The notes under the pieces: model-generated | The model's database searches: none | Seen by the model: the letters and a program-made list of their open reading frames with translations, nothing else | What the model was told of the DNA's origin: nothing | In this document: one piece after another, positions 43,885-53,720 of the stretch | Layout of the letters: every line of letters begins with the position of its first letter | How positions within the stretch are numbered: the stretch's first letter is position 1 | Position numbers and translations under genes: made by a program | NCBI RefSeq assembly: GCF_000801105.2 | Contig: NC_079516.1 | Span: forward strand, 47,038,908-47,102,907 | Length of the DNA stretch: 64,000 nucleotides | Origin: Raphanus sativus | Taxonomy: Eukaryota > Streptophyta > Magnoliopsida > Brassicales > Brassicaceae | Reading direction: 5' to 3'

Positions 43885-45342
43885 TCTATACTATTAAAGT
43901 AAAATACTTAATAAGTATTTGCCCTTATTTTTCTTTTATAATTACAGTATCATGCCACTGGCTTTTCTTTTGTTTTATAAAATTTAGTTAAGTAAATAAA
44001 CAATAATCTTTATTTGGTATCAAGAATAAATACAGTTGTGTCACAAAAAAAAAGAATAAATACAGTTACCTTTCCATCTTCACATATATTTACTACTTTC
44101 TGGATTACACACATACTATTGATATGAAAATATGCAATTGTATCCTTCACTTTTATGTAATTGATGTAATTGATGATACTGTATTTTGTGTTATTTAATT
44201 AACGCATGTTATATTTAACAAAAAAATAATATTTCATCGCTTTAAAAACTTCTCAATTCTAATTATAGACATTATGAATTAGCATCACTTACCTTTATAT
44301 ATCAATAATGATCATTCTAATCATATAAAACAACCACTACACATATACACAAAAACACATTATATATTTTTCATTCAAAACTATATGTTACAAAGTACTA
44401 TAATATTTTTTTTTTAAAAAAAATAATCTCGTGCTTTATATGTTATAAAGTATAATATTTTTAAAAAAAGATAATTTTATATGTTACAAAGCGTATTATT
44501 TATAAGAGAATGTCATTCATTAATTACTACCTTTTTATTTATAAAACAAAACAAAACTGTCTAACAATTAGAATATGGCGGATGTATTAGTCTTGGTGGA
44601 CTGTCAAGAAAAGGTCATTTTATATCTACTCCAAACGTAAATTATAGCAAAACCTTATAGAATTTAACTTATTATTAAACGACTAATAATTAGAAAGTTA
44701 TATTACACGTAACGGGTTACAAAATCGTCTATGTAGCTAAATCTAACTATACAAACTCTAATGAGTGTTACAAAAAAAAAAAAACTATACAAACTCTATT
44801 TCACTAGCATAAATGATAGTATACAATCCCTAAACCATATAAAATAACGAAAAATTTACAAGAATTTAACATAGGTTATATAAATAATCTTACAACGTAT
44901 ATGACTTTAATATTATTAAAAATAATTTTGTAATGGTTTATGCTAAAAATATTTCATTCTGAAAAACTTGGTGATCAATCAGTATCATTTAAAACAGAAA
45001 CTAACTAAAAGATTACCAAATATATTTTTACACTTAAGATTATATTTCCAAGCTTTAGAATATTAAAAATCATTTCAAAATAATAGAAGACGGGTTTAAA
45101 TAGACAAATTATAATATTTTGATTCTCATATATGTATCTATTCTATTAAAACAAAAACATAACTTATTGATAATGTTATGTCCAACTATGTATTTCATTT
45201 ATTTAAGAGACTATTCTATCAAATTAAATTAATTTTAAACATAAATATAATTACAAAAAATTCAAATATAAAAATTATTTTTTTAAAAAAAAATTAAAAC
45301 AAATAATATTCCCGCCCTTTGAAAGGGCGGGTCAAAATCTAG
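43885..45342 (+). mobile_element. Helitron B with nested or alternative 5' end
   Basis: The 5' end TCTATACTATTAAAGTAAAA at 43885 follows A. The 3' end is CTAG at 45339-45342 followed by T. A perfect 10-bp stem CCCGCCCTTT/AAAGGGCGGG (45311-45331) lies just before it. A second Helitron-like 5' end, TCTATTCTATTAAAACAAAA, occurs at 45137, so the 3' end may belong to a 206-bp element (45137-45342) inserted in, or sharing an end with, the longer one. AT-rich interior without coding. Confidence 0.65.
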
Positions 45343-45500
45343 TCTAAAGTTATAGTCGCATAAAAAAAAAGATAATCTATAAAATCTGACCAATTTTAAG
45401 GGTATTTTTGTAAAATCTTACCCATTTTTTTGTAATTTTTAAGGGTTTTAATTCTATTAGATTAAATAGGTAAATAAAACAATTGCATGATGCAAATCAG

Positions 45501-45682
45501 TTAGAACATGTTTATCGGAGGTTCTTAGCGGAACATAAAAAACCGTCTTTTAACTTTTAACTAAAAAAAGTTAAGAATCAGTTCTTAAATATTTTATTTA
45601 ATAGCCGGTTCTTAGTTTTTTAGTTAAAAGTTAAGAGACGGTTTCTTATATTCCGCTAAGAATCCCAATAAATATGTTCTAA
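45501..45682. mobile_element. 182-bp foldback (MITE-like) element
   Basis: The two halves are long inverted repeats. The left starts TTAGAACATGTTTATCGG and contains GGTTCTTAGCGGAA and TTAACTTTTAACTAAAAAA. The right mirrors it with TTTTTTAGTTAAAAGTTAA, TTCCGCTAAGAA and ATAAATATGTTCTAA. The neighbouring tandem copy at 45930-45970 reads straight across the same site without the element, giving an empty site. The target duplication (TA or TTA) cannot be separated from the palindromic ends, so the superfamily is open. Confidence 0.7.
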
Positions 45683-45689
45683 TATTTAA

Positions 45690-46105
45690 AACCATTATAA
45701 AAAGGAAACTAATAATATGCAAAACAAAATTAGAAAAAGAAAATCCAAAGTAGATAAGCTCCTTCTTCCTGTGAATCTGTGATCGTATCTATCTCATATA
45801 TGGAAAACGGAATAATGGACCTAGGCAAAACAACATTAGGAATTGACAAAGTTTTTTTGTAAAATTTGACCCATTTTTTGGAAAAAAATTAAGGGTTTTT
45901 AATTCTAATAGACTAAAAAGGTAAAAAGGAAACAATTGCAGGATGCAAATCAGTTACATGGAACCATTATAAAAAGGAAATTAATAATATGCAAAACAAA
46001 ATTAGAAAAAGAAAATCCAAAGTTGATAAGCTCCTTCTTCCTGTGAATCTGTGATCGTATCTCTCTCATATATGGAAAACGGAATGGACCTAAGCAAAAC
46101 AACAT
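45690..46105 (+). repeat. Tandem duplication upstream of phytocyanin B
   Basis: About 150 bases (AAACCATTATAAAAAGGAAA through GGACCTAGGCAAAACAACAT, 45690-45836) are repeated at about 45961-46105, with parts of the preceding sequence also repeated (45430-45500 against 45890-45955). The same segment exists once upstream of copy A (39455-39590). Confidence 0.75.
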
Positions 46106-46779
46106 GAATTTTTCTTGGGTTCACCCCCTAGGGTGAACCAAGGGTGAACCTTTAGGTTCACCAACCAATAGGAAGTTGTCATTTTAAATCTAGTATCTTT
46201 TAATTAAGGAAACAAAATAATTTGCCAAATTATGTTATGCTTTTAAAATAAATAAAAAGATTAAATAAATAAAAATAACAATAGTTCTAAAAAATATTAT
46301 TTTTAAAAAATATTTATTTATAAGATTTAGTGTTTAGTGTTTAAGATTTATAGTTTAGAATTTATCCAAATGTTTATTGTTTTTCCAAGGGTTAGAGTTT
46401 ACCCAAGGGTTTAGGATTTACCCAAGGGTTTAGGGTTTACCCAAGGGTTTAGGGTTTAGGATTATAATTTAGGGTTTAGTGTTTTGTTGACAACATGTTT
46501 AGTGTTTTTCCAAGGGTTTAGGGTTTACCCAAGGGTTTAGGGTTTAGGATTAGAGTTTAGGGTTTAGTATTAGAGTTTAGGGTTTAGTTGACAACATTAT
46601 TTTTTTTAATTCGTTTTTATATACTATTTTATTTATTTTTAAATTTTATTTTGAAAAGATAATATAATTTGACAAGTTATTTGTTTCTTTAATTAAAAGA
46701 TACTAAATCTAAAATGACAATTTTCTATTGGTTGGTGAACCTTTAGGTTCACCCTAGGGAGTGAACCCAAGAATAACTC
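46106..46779. mobile_element. 674-bp MULE-type element with long terminal inverted repeats
   Basis: It is flanked by the 9-bp direct repeat AAACAACAT (46097-46105 and 46780-46788). Ends are GAATTTTTCTTGGGTTCAC on the left and, inverted, GAGTTATTCTTGGGTTCAC on the right; the terminal inverted repeats extend about 110 bases (GGTGAACCTTTAGGTTCACC, TTTTAATTAA.GAAACA). A 9-bp target duplication and long inverted repeats are typical of Mutator-like elements. The centre (46330-46590) contains TTTAGGG-type telomere-like units. Copy A at 39590 and the tandem copy at 45836 read through the target without the element. It ends 143 bp before the TATA box of phytocyanin gene B. Confidence 0.8.
46330..46590 (+). 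repeat. Degenerate telomere-like (TTTAGGG) repeats inside the MULE element
   Basis: Many CCAAGGGTTTAGGGTTTA-type units occur in two sub-blocks separated by GTTGACAACATG. They are interstitial and internal to the transposon, not a chromosome end. Confidence 0.8.
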
Positions 46780-46921
46780 AAACAACATTAGGAATTAACC
46801 AAGTTATATTAATTTATCAATGTTACAAAAAAAAAGTCATATTAATTTATTGGTTAAATAAATATAAAAGCTTCAAATTCCTAAAGGCAAAAGGATTTAG
46901 CTCAAACGATACCCCACGCTC

Positions 46922-46929
46922 TATATAAA
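46922..46929 (+). promoter_or_regulatory. TATA box of phytocyanin gene B
   Basis: TATATAAA, equivalent to the box of copy A. Confidence 0.7.
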
Positions 46930-47051
46930 CATCGTAGCGTTCTCACAAATTCTCATCAAACAAACTCAAAACTTCATATATATCTTCCACACTTGATTTC
47001 TTGGCCTGCTTTAATTCTCTGCCTAAAAAGAAAGAGAGCAAAACATCGATC

Positions 47052-47654
47052 ATGGCTTTGATCAAGAACAAATCCTTATTCGCTTTTTTGATGATTCTTG
47101 TGGTACTCTTCGGAGCTGCCGTTGGAGGCACTGTCCACAAAGTTGGCGACTCGAAAGGATGGACCATGATGGGTGTTGATTACGAGGCTTGGGCTTCTTC
47201 AAGAACCTTTCAAGTCGGTGACTCTTTGGTCTTCGAATACAACAAAGACTACCACAACGTCAATGAAGTCACTCCCAACAATTTCGAGCTGTGTGTACAA
47301 TCTAATCCATTAGAAAAATATGAAACCGGGTCCGACACGGTCACTCTAACGAAAGCAGGCGTCCACAACTTTATATGCGGAGTTCCTGATCACTGCAGCA
47401 TAGGACAAAAGCTTCAAATAGTAGTGTTACCAGCCTCATTAGGTCCCGTTGCAGCTCCTGTTCCTAGACCGGTCCGATCACCAAACTCATCCTTGTCTCC
47501 TTCACCGTCTCCATTGGCTAATTCACCTGTTAATAATGATCCAAGGTACCTGATGGGGCCAGCACCAGCTCCACATAGCGCAGCTTCAAACGCTAGTTCT
47601 TGGATCGGATCCTACTTCCTAATTTCTTTACTTCCTTTTTTCATCTTATTTTGA
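47052..47654 (+). CDS. GPI-anchored phytocyanin (stellacyanin-type), copy B
   Basis: Single exon, 200 residues. The ATG at 47052 (MALIKNKSLFAFLMILVVLF) is chosen because it aligns with copy A; an in-frame ATG at 47001 would only add residues encoded by the conserved 5' UTR. Domains are as in copy A: signal peptide, plastocyanin-like domain with His68, Cys109, His114 and axial Gln119, disulfide Cys81-Cys115, Pro/Ser-rich linker and C-terminal GPI signal. Differences from copy A are scattered single residues (for example GGTVHK for GGAVHK, CSIGQK for CGIGQK, SSWIGSY for SSGIGSY), none at copper ligands, so both copies look functional. Copy B differs most in its surroundings: a MULE-type insertion in the near promoter and a SINE in the 3' UTR. 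Confidence 0.9.
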   Translation: MALIKNKSLFAFLMILVVLFGAAVGGTVHKVGDSKGWTMMGVDYEAWASSRTFQVGDSLVFEYNKDYHNVNEVTPNNFELCVQSNPLEKYETGSDTVTLTKAGVHNFICGVPDHCSIGQKLQIVVLPASLGPVAAPVPRPVRSPNSSLSPSPSPLANSPVNNDPRYLMGPAPAPHSAASNASSWIGSYFLISLLPFFILF

Positions 47655-47689
47655 TAGACTCGCACACGTTTTGTTTCCTTTTGGTTACT

Positions 47690-48867
47690 TCTTACTTTGT
47701 CGCAGTTTATACCTTTGAGACTCTGTGTTGGACGTAGTTATTTTATCTTCCTTCAATGGTTTTGCATGTTTTTTTTTTTTTGAACTGAAAAAGGGTTAAA
47801 CCCGGGTCAATAATGACACAAGCCTAACCCCCGGGTGGAGGTACAACCCACGGATAGACCATCTCCTGGGCATTCAAATGAGTCGAAAGCAATAACTCAT
47901 ATCCGTGTGACCGGTGGGGTTTGAACCCGGGTTCGCCTTATTGGGTTTTTTAATTCTTTCAAGCGCCACTAGGCCACCACCACCGGTTTTGGTTTTGCAT
48001 GTTTACTTCAAAATAATAAATTAATTCTTTCTTTTGTATTTCCCATTGTGCACTTAAACTATATACTTCTAGTTCTTGCACTTTAGCAGCTGAAAAATAA
48101 CCAGTTGAATTGGAGTCCATAGTATAGGAGACATCGAAAAAGTTAATTATTTTTTTTGTTTGTAAGTTGTCAAATTCAAGGGATTTATTATTGTCTAAAA
48201 GTATACAATATATATAGTGATTTCCATGTATATCAAATTAACATACAATGTTTATGTAATTCATATTTTCATATCAGCTACTAAATATCAATGTTAGGGC
48301 CGGGGAATCAAACACAAATTAACGTCAAAAAAGGAGGAAATTCTCTTTTCCTGAATCATTTGATTTACGTTTATAAAGGTTAAACTATATCGGGCTTTTC
48401 CAATTAATGGAAAGTTGACAACAAAAGAAAATCTAGGTGGATTCAAAGAAAAACATTCAGCACAACTTCCACAACCGCATTAGACTCTTGCATCAGAGAA
48501 TGAATGTGAAAAACCCGCGAGATCAAGTAACCGAAGCTAACCACAAGACAAGAACAAGGTTTTCAACTAAGACTCTTCAGAAAATTTCAACAAGGACAAG
48601 AAAGAAATCTGCTAACATTTTATATATGGGCAATTAATTTAATTTTTGTAAGTTAAAAAGTTGAAAGCTTACTAATGCCCTTTATCCATTCGTAACTAAA
48701 ATCAGGACAATATTTGCAAATATTTTTCGAATGGTTAAGGAAAAGGAAAAGTTTAACCCAAAAAGAAAATTGAATGAGAAAGAAAAAGAAATTTCACTCC
48801 GTCGTGGACCAATCAAACACTAGAAAGTCTGGAAAACACTATATACATGAACAAATCTAAACAATGT
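47690..48867 (+). repeat. Duplicated phytocyanin block, copy B, 3' part
   Basis: Aligns with 40450-41403 of copy A except for the SINE insertion at 47769-47989. The open frame at 48437-48637 is part of this non-coding flank; its counterpart in copy A is disrupted. Confidence 0.8.
47769..47989 (-). mobile_element. tRNA-derived SINE in the 3' UTR of phytocyanin B
   Basis: On the minus strand the element begins just after a 12-base direct repeat (TGGTTTTGCATG at 47757-47768 and 47990-48001). It has a box A (TGGCCTAGTGG, 47966-47976) and a box B (GGTTCAAACCC-type, 47918-47928) and ends in a poly-A tail, seen as the T-run 47769-47781 on the plus strand. Copy A (about 40510-40530) has a single TGGTTTTGCATG and no insert, which proves the empty site. 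Length is about 221 bp. This fits the Brassicaceae SB-type SINE architecture; the family name is not assigned. It is inserted antisense to the gene. Confidence 0.9.
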
Positions 48868-51800
48868 CTTTACAAAAACTTTACCTAACTAGTATCTGTT
48901 TTTTTTTTTGAACATTTAGCTAGTATCTGTTTTCTCATTGTTTTTCTATCTCTCGATCAAGGAAAGAATCAGTATCGACCATGAAGACCACAATCATGAG
49001 TTTGTTAATTGTGGCATTTTTTTTTTAACTATGATATTAGAGATAAAGTATTTCACATCAGAAATTTAATGGGATATTAACTAATATATTTATCAAATTA
49101 AAGAGAAATAAAATTAGTAATTATATATATTTAATAAATTTTTTTGAACTATGATATTAGAGATAAATTATCCCACATCGGAAATCTAATAGACTAGCTA
49201 AAATAGTTACTAATTTTATTTATCTTAAATTTGATAAATATATATAATTTTTACATTTTTATTTTATTAATTCTGGATAACAACACACCAAAATAATATA
49301 CTTACATAATAATGTAGAATAGTTTTGGATAATAACATAATAAATCTAATTGATTATTAAGCATAATAACAAAATTTATTTCAAGTATTAACAGGTTTAA
49401 CCGTAAGAGTTAGATTTGTGCAAAAAAACCCGTGAGAGTTCGTAGTCAAAAAATAATTCTTAAATAATAGTATATATATATTCAGTTTTTAATAATTTTG
49501 GGATTTAAATCTCAGTCCATTAATTTAGGTTTAAGAAAAATAACATACTAAAGCCGAATTGCACGGAAACTAATTATGTAGCAAAGTTATAGTTAAATAG
49601 AAAAATATGCCATTTCTTGGGTTTTAAGTGAAAATATATACTTTTTGTTTCATTGTAGTTTCAGTTTATGCAAAAAATTAAGAAAATATTCATTTTTTAT
49701 ATTTTAAAATAAAAACATCATTACCAAACATCTAACCATATTTCACCAATAGAAAAATAAACTGAAGAATATTATTAATAAATTTTACATTAAAATTTTA
49801 AGACGACATATATTTGTAATGAAATTTTTTCTTTAGAACGAAAACTAAAACGAAACAGGAGAGAATATATTTTTGTAGATTTGCTTCCATAAAATTATGT
49901 TTCTCGCCAGCTTTATCTTAAGGGATGTTCACTTAATTATTCATTTGATTCTGTTTTCTTTCTTTGAACTATTGTATAGTTATCTATTTTAACTATAACT
50001 TGATCCGTGCGATCACACAGAAGTTTATTTAATGATTTATATATCATATATTTTGTTATTATATTGTGTTATATATTGTTATTAGATGTGTGCTGGAGAA
50101 GTTATGTAACTATACAAAAAGATTTGATGTACATATATATTAATAAACTATGTTGGATTAAATTTATATTGATACTTTTTTTATATTTAATTGTATGATT
50201 GAAATGTATTATTAGTATATTATGTGTTTGAGTCAAACTAAAAATGAGTTACAAATATTTTGAAAGCCCATTTGGATGAGATATAAATTCACCCGTCTAT
50301 TTTAATAAAAATCATGGGAACAAAGTTAATTTTATATTCAAAATTTTAAGTTGATATTGTTGAAATATTCCTTTTCTATAAAAAATTGATGATAATATTC
50401 CAAAAAGTTTATAATTAGGAAGGTGTAAACATAAGTGAGTCACGCCTAATATATATGCAAAATACTTTATTGGTAAGTTATAGTAATAAGTATTATTTTT
50501 TATATATATTTTAATGTATACATATTATAAGACCAGAAACATGTAAGCTAAATTATAATTTTTTCATAGTTTAGGTTGTTTCAATTGTTTGTTAATATTT
50601 GTTTCAATAGTTTGTTAATATAGATGTATTTTTAAGTTGATTTAATTATATTTAACTCAAATTTATTTAAGAAAAATACATTCTAATTAGAAAAGATAAT
50701 CATTAAAATAGAAAGTTCAATTTAATTTTCGGTGGCATGAAATGTAATTAACTATGAAAACTAAGAAGTATTTTTAAATGTGTATTTCTCTTTTAGTAAT
50801 ATATATATATATATAAATAAGATTACCCAAAAAAGGCTGTAATCCTTTTGTTCACCTCTTCCAATAAATCTAGCACAATCCTTGATCAAAAGGCCAAACT
50901 GGTAATTCTCATATCAGATGAATAACTATATTTAACTAATATAAATTATTGTTGACAAGAAAAAAAACAATATAAATTGTATTGGGACTTTTCATAGTAC
51001 GAACATTCTTAGCTTTTAACTTCTCGTATGAAAATGATGAATCATCCTTGGGATAAACGGAATGATGGGCATCATGTGACTAGGAAGTAAGTACAAAACA
51101 CTTTAACCAATATCATCTATTATTTACAGAACACTTTAACCAATATCATATTTTTTTTCGTCAAACTAATCGTAAAAGTTTATAAACCACTGCCAAAACA
51201 GTGATCAAATGTCGTTCTCTCCCTATAAGTCTATGAGATTGTACACAACTGTGTATTTCCATTATTTTCAAGAGATGTAACTTCTTTCAAAATCAATAAA
51301 CCTAACTAAAGCATGCGGAAATATTGAGTTCATTTAGTATCTCTGTCACAAACCGTTGAATACTCAATAGCTACTTTTGCATAAACACTCCAAAATTTGT
51401 TACAGCGTTGACTTTTCTACTATATAAACTCAACTTTTTAGTAGGTCATCAGAATTCAGAAGCAATCTTAAAGAGAGAGAAACAGTTGGTAGCTGCATAG
51501 TAAAAAGATTATATTAAGCACATATCTTCTTCAATTACTCGTTTGTACGACCCCATTTGTTTCAACTTCGTAACTAATTAGAAAACATTACTTAGGAGAA
51601 GACATGAAAAACGAAAAAAGAAAATCTGAAAATTATAACTCACTTGTAGAACAAAAATGAGATAACATTAATGTCTCAACACAAGGTCATATTAAAACAC
51701 ACACAAAGAGCCCACCTCGTTCAACATCGTAAACTTGATGAGCAATTTAAAATCATAAAACAAATGAGCAAAACTGAATAATAAAAATACTAAGAAGAGA

Positions 51801-52067
51801 GTAATAGTAGTCTTGAATCATAACAACTGAAGGCACACATCTATAAACATATAGATAGGTCATAGATGGTAAAATGATAAATATATTGCGTACTCTTCTT
51901 CCATCTCATTAATTCCTCCTTTTTGCTCAGCGTCATAAGAAATGAGAAACACCCCTTTCTCTACAATGAAAACAAAAGAGAAACTTGAAGGTTGATTAAT
52001 AATAATTGAAAGAGTGATTAAATAACAGTTTCTAAAAATGTATTAAATGCCAAAAGCAAACCTGCGT
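48868..52067. other. Gene-poor AT-rich spacer upstream of TCP10's 3' end
   Basis: No gene. At about 49028-49073 and 49147-49192 a roughly 46-base sequence is directly repeated (ACTATGATATTAGAGATAAA then CCCACATCGGAAAT in the second), resembling LTR-edge motifs. Between and after them lie inverted partners (ATATTTATCAAATT and AATTTGATAAATATAT). 50000-51900 shows only AT-rich sequence; the end holds the TCP10 3' UTR. Confidence 0.45.
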
Positions 52068-53114
52068 TTAGAGGTGTGAGTTTGGAGGAGGAGAAGAAGA
52101 GGAGTTTGGTTGAGTAGATTCTTCTCCATGGATGGGGAAGCTGAGGCCTTGCATCATCATCATCCCATGAGAACCATACTGTGATGAAGAAGCAAACATC
52201 ACAGGAGAAGCTTGATTGTGATGATGATGATGATGATGATGATTGTCCGAAGTCGTTTGATGATGATGGTCCCAAGAACGAAACGAGTGAGGGAATAAAC
52301 TGGACTGAAGGGTACCCCGTTGTTGTTGTTGGCCACCAAGAAACACTTGTTGTTGCTGACTGTTAAGCAATGTCATCATCGATGGTTGATGATGGTGAAG
52401 GTTCACCATGAAACCACCATTACCTCTTTCTTGCTCTTGTTGTTGTTCGGATGGAGATGACGATGACGTCATCGTTAAATCGTGATTGTTCCATCCAGAG
52501 ATTCTCCCGAATGTCTCGAAATGAGCCGTGGCGAAGTTGTTGGTCTCGGGGACTACTGTGTTGCTGATGTTGTTTCCTTGAAATGGGTGAAGAGAGAGAC
52601 CAAGATCTTGGCTAAGATTCGGTGTTGTTGTTGTGGTTCTTGAAACTATATTGTCGGTATCATGATGATGAGGGTAGTTTTGGAAATTCATGTTCGTACC
52701 ACCGCCGCTTGTTGTCGCCGGGAAGAACGTTTTCATTGCTTCTTCAGGATCAAGATTGGCCGCCACAAACTGCGTTTGAGTATCAACCAAGTTGGGCTCG
52801 GAAGAAGAAGAGCCCGGTTTAGTAGTAGTATTCTCTGGTTCTTGAGTGGTTTCGAGCTTATCAATAGCAGCTTTAGCTTTCTTGATGAGCCAGTCCACGG
52901 CTTTGCTTGGCCGGTCATACTGCAACCGGTCTTGCACGTCGTAGAACTGAATCGCCGTGTGAGCTGCAAGTCTCACGCGCCGGTCACGTGGACCCTTTGA
53001 TGTGAAAACTTTGCTGTGACGGTCTTTTCGTCCAGTGGCTCGAATGATGTGACCACCTGGAACCTCTATTATCTCTCCTACTTTATCTCCGGCGCTATAA
53101 CCTTTAAGTCCCAT
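52068..53114 (-). CDS. TCP10: CIN-class TCP transcription factor
   Basis: Single coding exon on the minus strand, 348 residues, ATG at 53114 ([20 protein letters not shown]). The TCP bHLH domain covers about 29-88: basic part [20 protein letters not shown], then helix [14 protein letters not shown] and helix [20 protein letters not shown]. This is the class II, CIN-subgroup signature without the CYC/TB1 R-domain. The rest is disordered, with Gln tracts (RQQQQ type) and a run of nine His. A miR319-type target lies in the coding region. CIN TCPs promote leaf cell differentiation and limit marginal growth, and act in senescence and jasmonate synthesis; they bind GGNCC-type sites in the nucleus. 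The identity TCP10 rests on the N-terminal sequence and gene order (next to the At2g31050-like genes) and is fairly secure. Confidence 0.93.
   Translation of the reverse strand: MGLKGYSAGDKVGEIIEVPGGHIIRATGRKDRHSKVFTSKGPRDRRVRLAAHTAIQFYDVQDRLQYDRPSKAVDWLIKKAKAAIDKLETTQEPENTTTKPGSSSSEPNLVDTQTQFVAANLDPEEAMKTFFPATTSGGGTNMNFQNYPHHHDTDNIVSRTTTTTPNLSQDLGLSLHPFQGNNISNTVVPETNNFATAHFETFGRISGWNNHDLTMTSSSSPSEQQQEQERGNGGFMVNLHHHQPSMMTLLNSQQQQVFLGGQQQQRGTLQSSLFPHSFRSWDHHHQTTSDNHHHHHHHHNQASPVMFASSSQYGSHGMMMMQGLSFPIHGEESTQPNSSSSPPPNSHL
52300..52320 (-). promoter_or_regulatory. miR319 target site in TCP10
   Basis: The plus strand here reads CTGGACTGAAGGGTACCCCG, which matches the first 13 bases of the miR319 sequence (TTGGACTGAAGGG) except for a G:U wobble at position 1. 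Further on there are mismatches at positions 14 and 20 and wobbles at 15 and 17. The transcript, from the minus strand, therefore contains the complementary target, encoding R-G-T-L-Q-S-S. It sits downstream of the TCP domain as in other miR319-regulated TCPs, predicting cleavage and post-transcriptional control. Confidence 0.85.
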
Positions 53115-53720
53115 TTTGTTGACCTCTCAAAATGACACTGCGCTTGATTTAGAAGGGGGTTTTATCAGCTTGGGGAGGAAACTTGTGTGCCGGTTTTTGT
53201 TTGGCTCTTCAAAATGGTTGCCGTTTTTCTTATTGTTGTGGTTGTGTTTGGTGTGTAGTGAGTTAATAACATCTGATGCAGGCTGGAGACAGCTACCTGA
53301 AAGCTGATACAAGAAGTAGCCCATCTATGCAGATCCCCAAAAGTTCTGCCATGGCAGTCACAGGATTCAATGTCCCCAATATACCAAAAAAGAAAAAAAA
53401 TGAAGAAAAGCACAATAAGAGAAGAGGCCTAGCTCACAACAAATGAACTGTAATCTTTTGGTCTAGCTAGGGTTTTCCTTTTTTTCAAAGAGATATATTA
53501 GCACAATAGAGTTGATGGACTAGAAAAAAAGAAGAAGATAAAATACTTTTATTGAAAGTTGGTGCAAAATTAAAGGGCAAGAAGGCGAAGAAGAGAGATA
53601 GAGAGTATTGTTGATGGGAAGGATGGCAGAAGTTAAGGGTTCAGAATAGGAAAGTAAACTAAATAAATATATCCTTTTGCTTTCAACCCTTTGTTCCTTA
53701 CTATAAGATTCCCTATTTCA
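53115..53720 (-). promoter_or_regulatory. 5' UTR and promoter of TCP10
   Basis: Read on the minus strand, a possible leader-intron donor TTTCAG|GTAGCT lies near 53296. No TATA box was fixed. Short open frames here on both strands are leader sequence. Confidence 0.4.

Noticed and set aside
46330..46590. Telomere array
   Set aside because: Units are degenerate and lie inside a transposon with inverted repeats and target duplication, so this is not a chromosome end.
47900..47990. tRNA gene
   Set aside because: Box A and box B are present, but the poly-A tail, target duplication and lack of a foldable acceptor stem identify a SINE.
48437..48637. 66-codon frame in the phytocyanin B flank
   Set aside because: The same flank in copy A does not keep the frame open, so it is non-coding.
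52181..52366. Plus-strand Asp-rich frame
   Set aside because: Shadow of the His-tract of TCP10 on the other strand.
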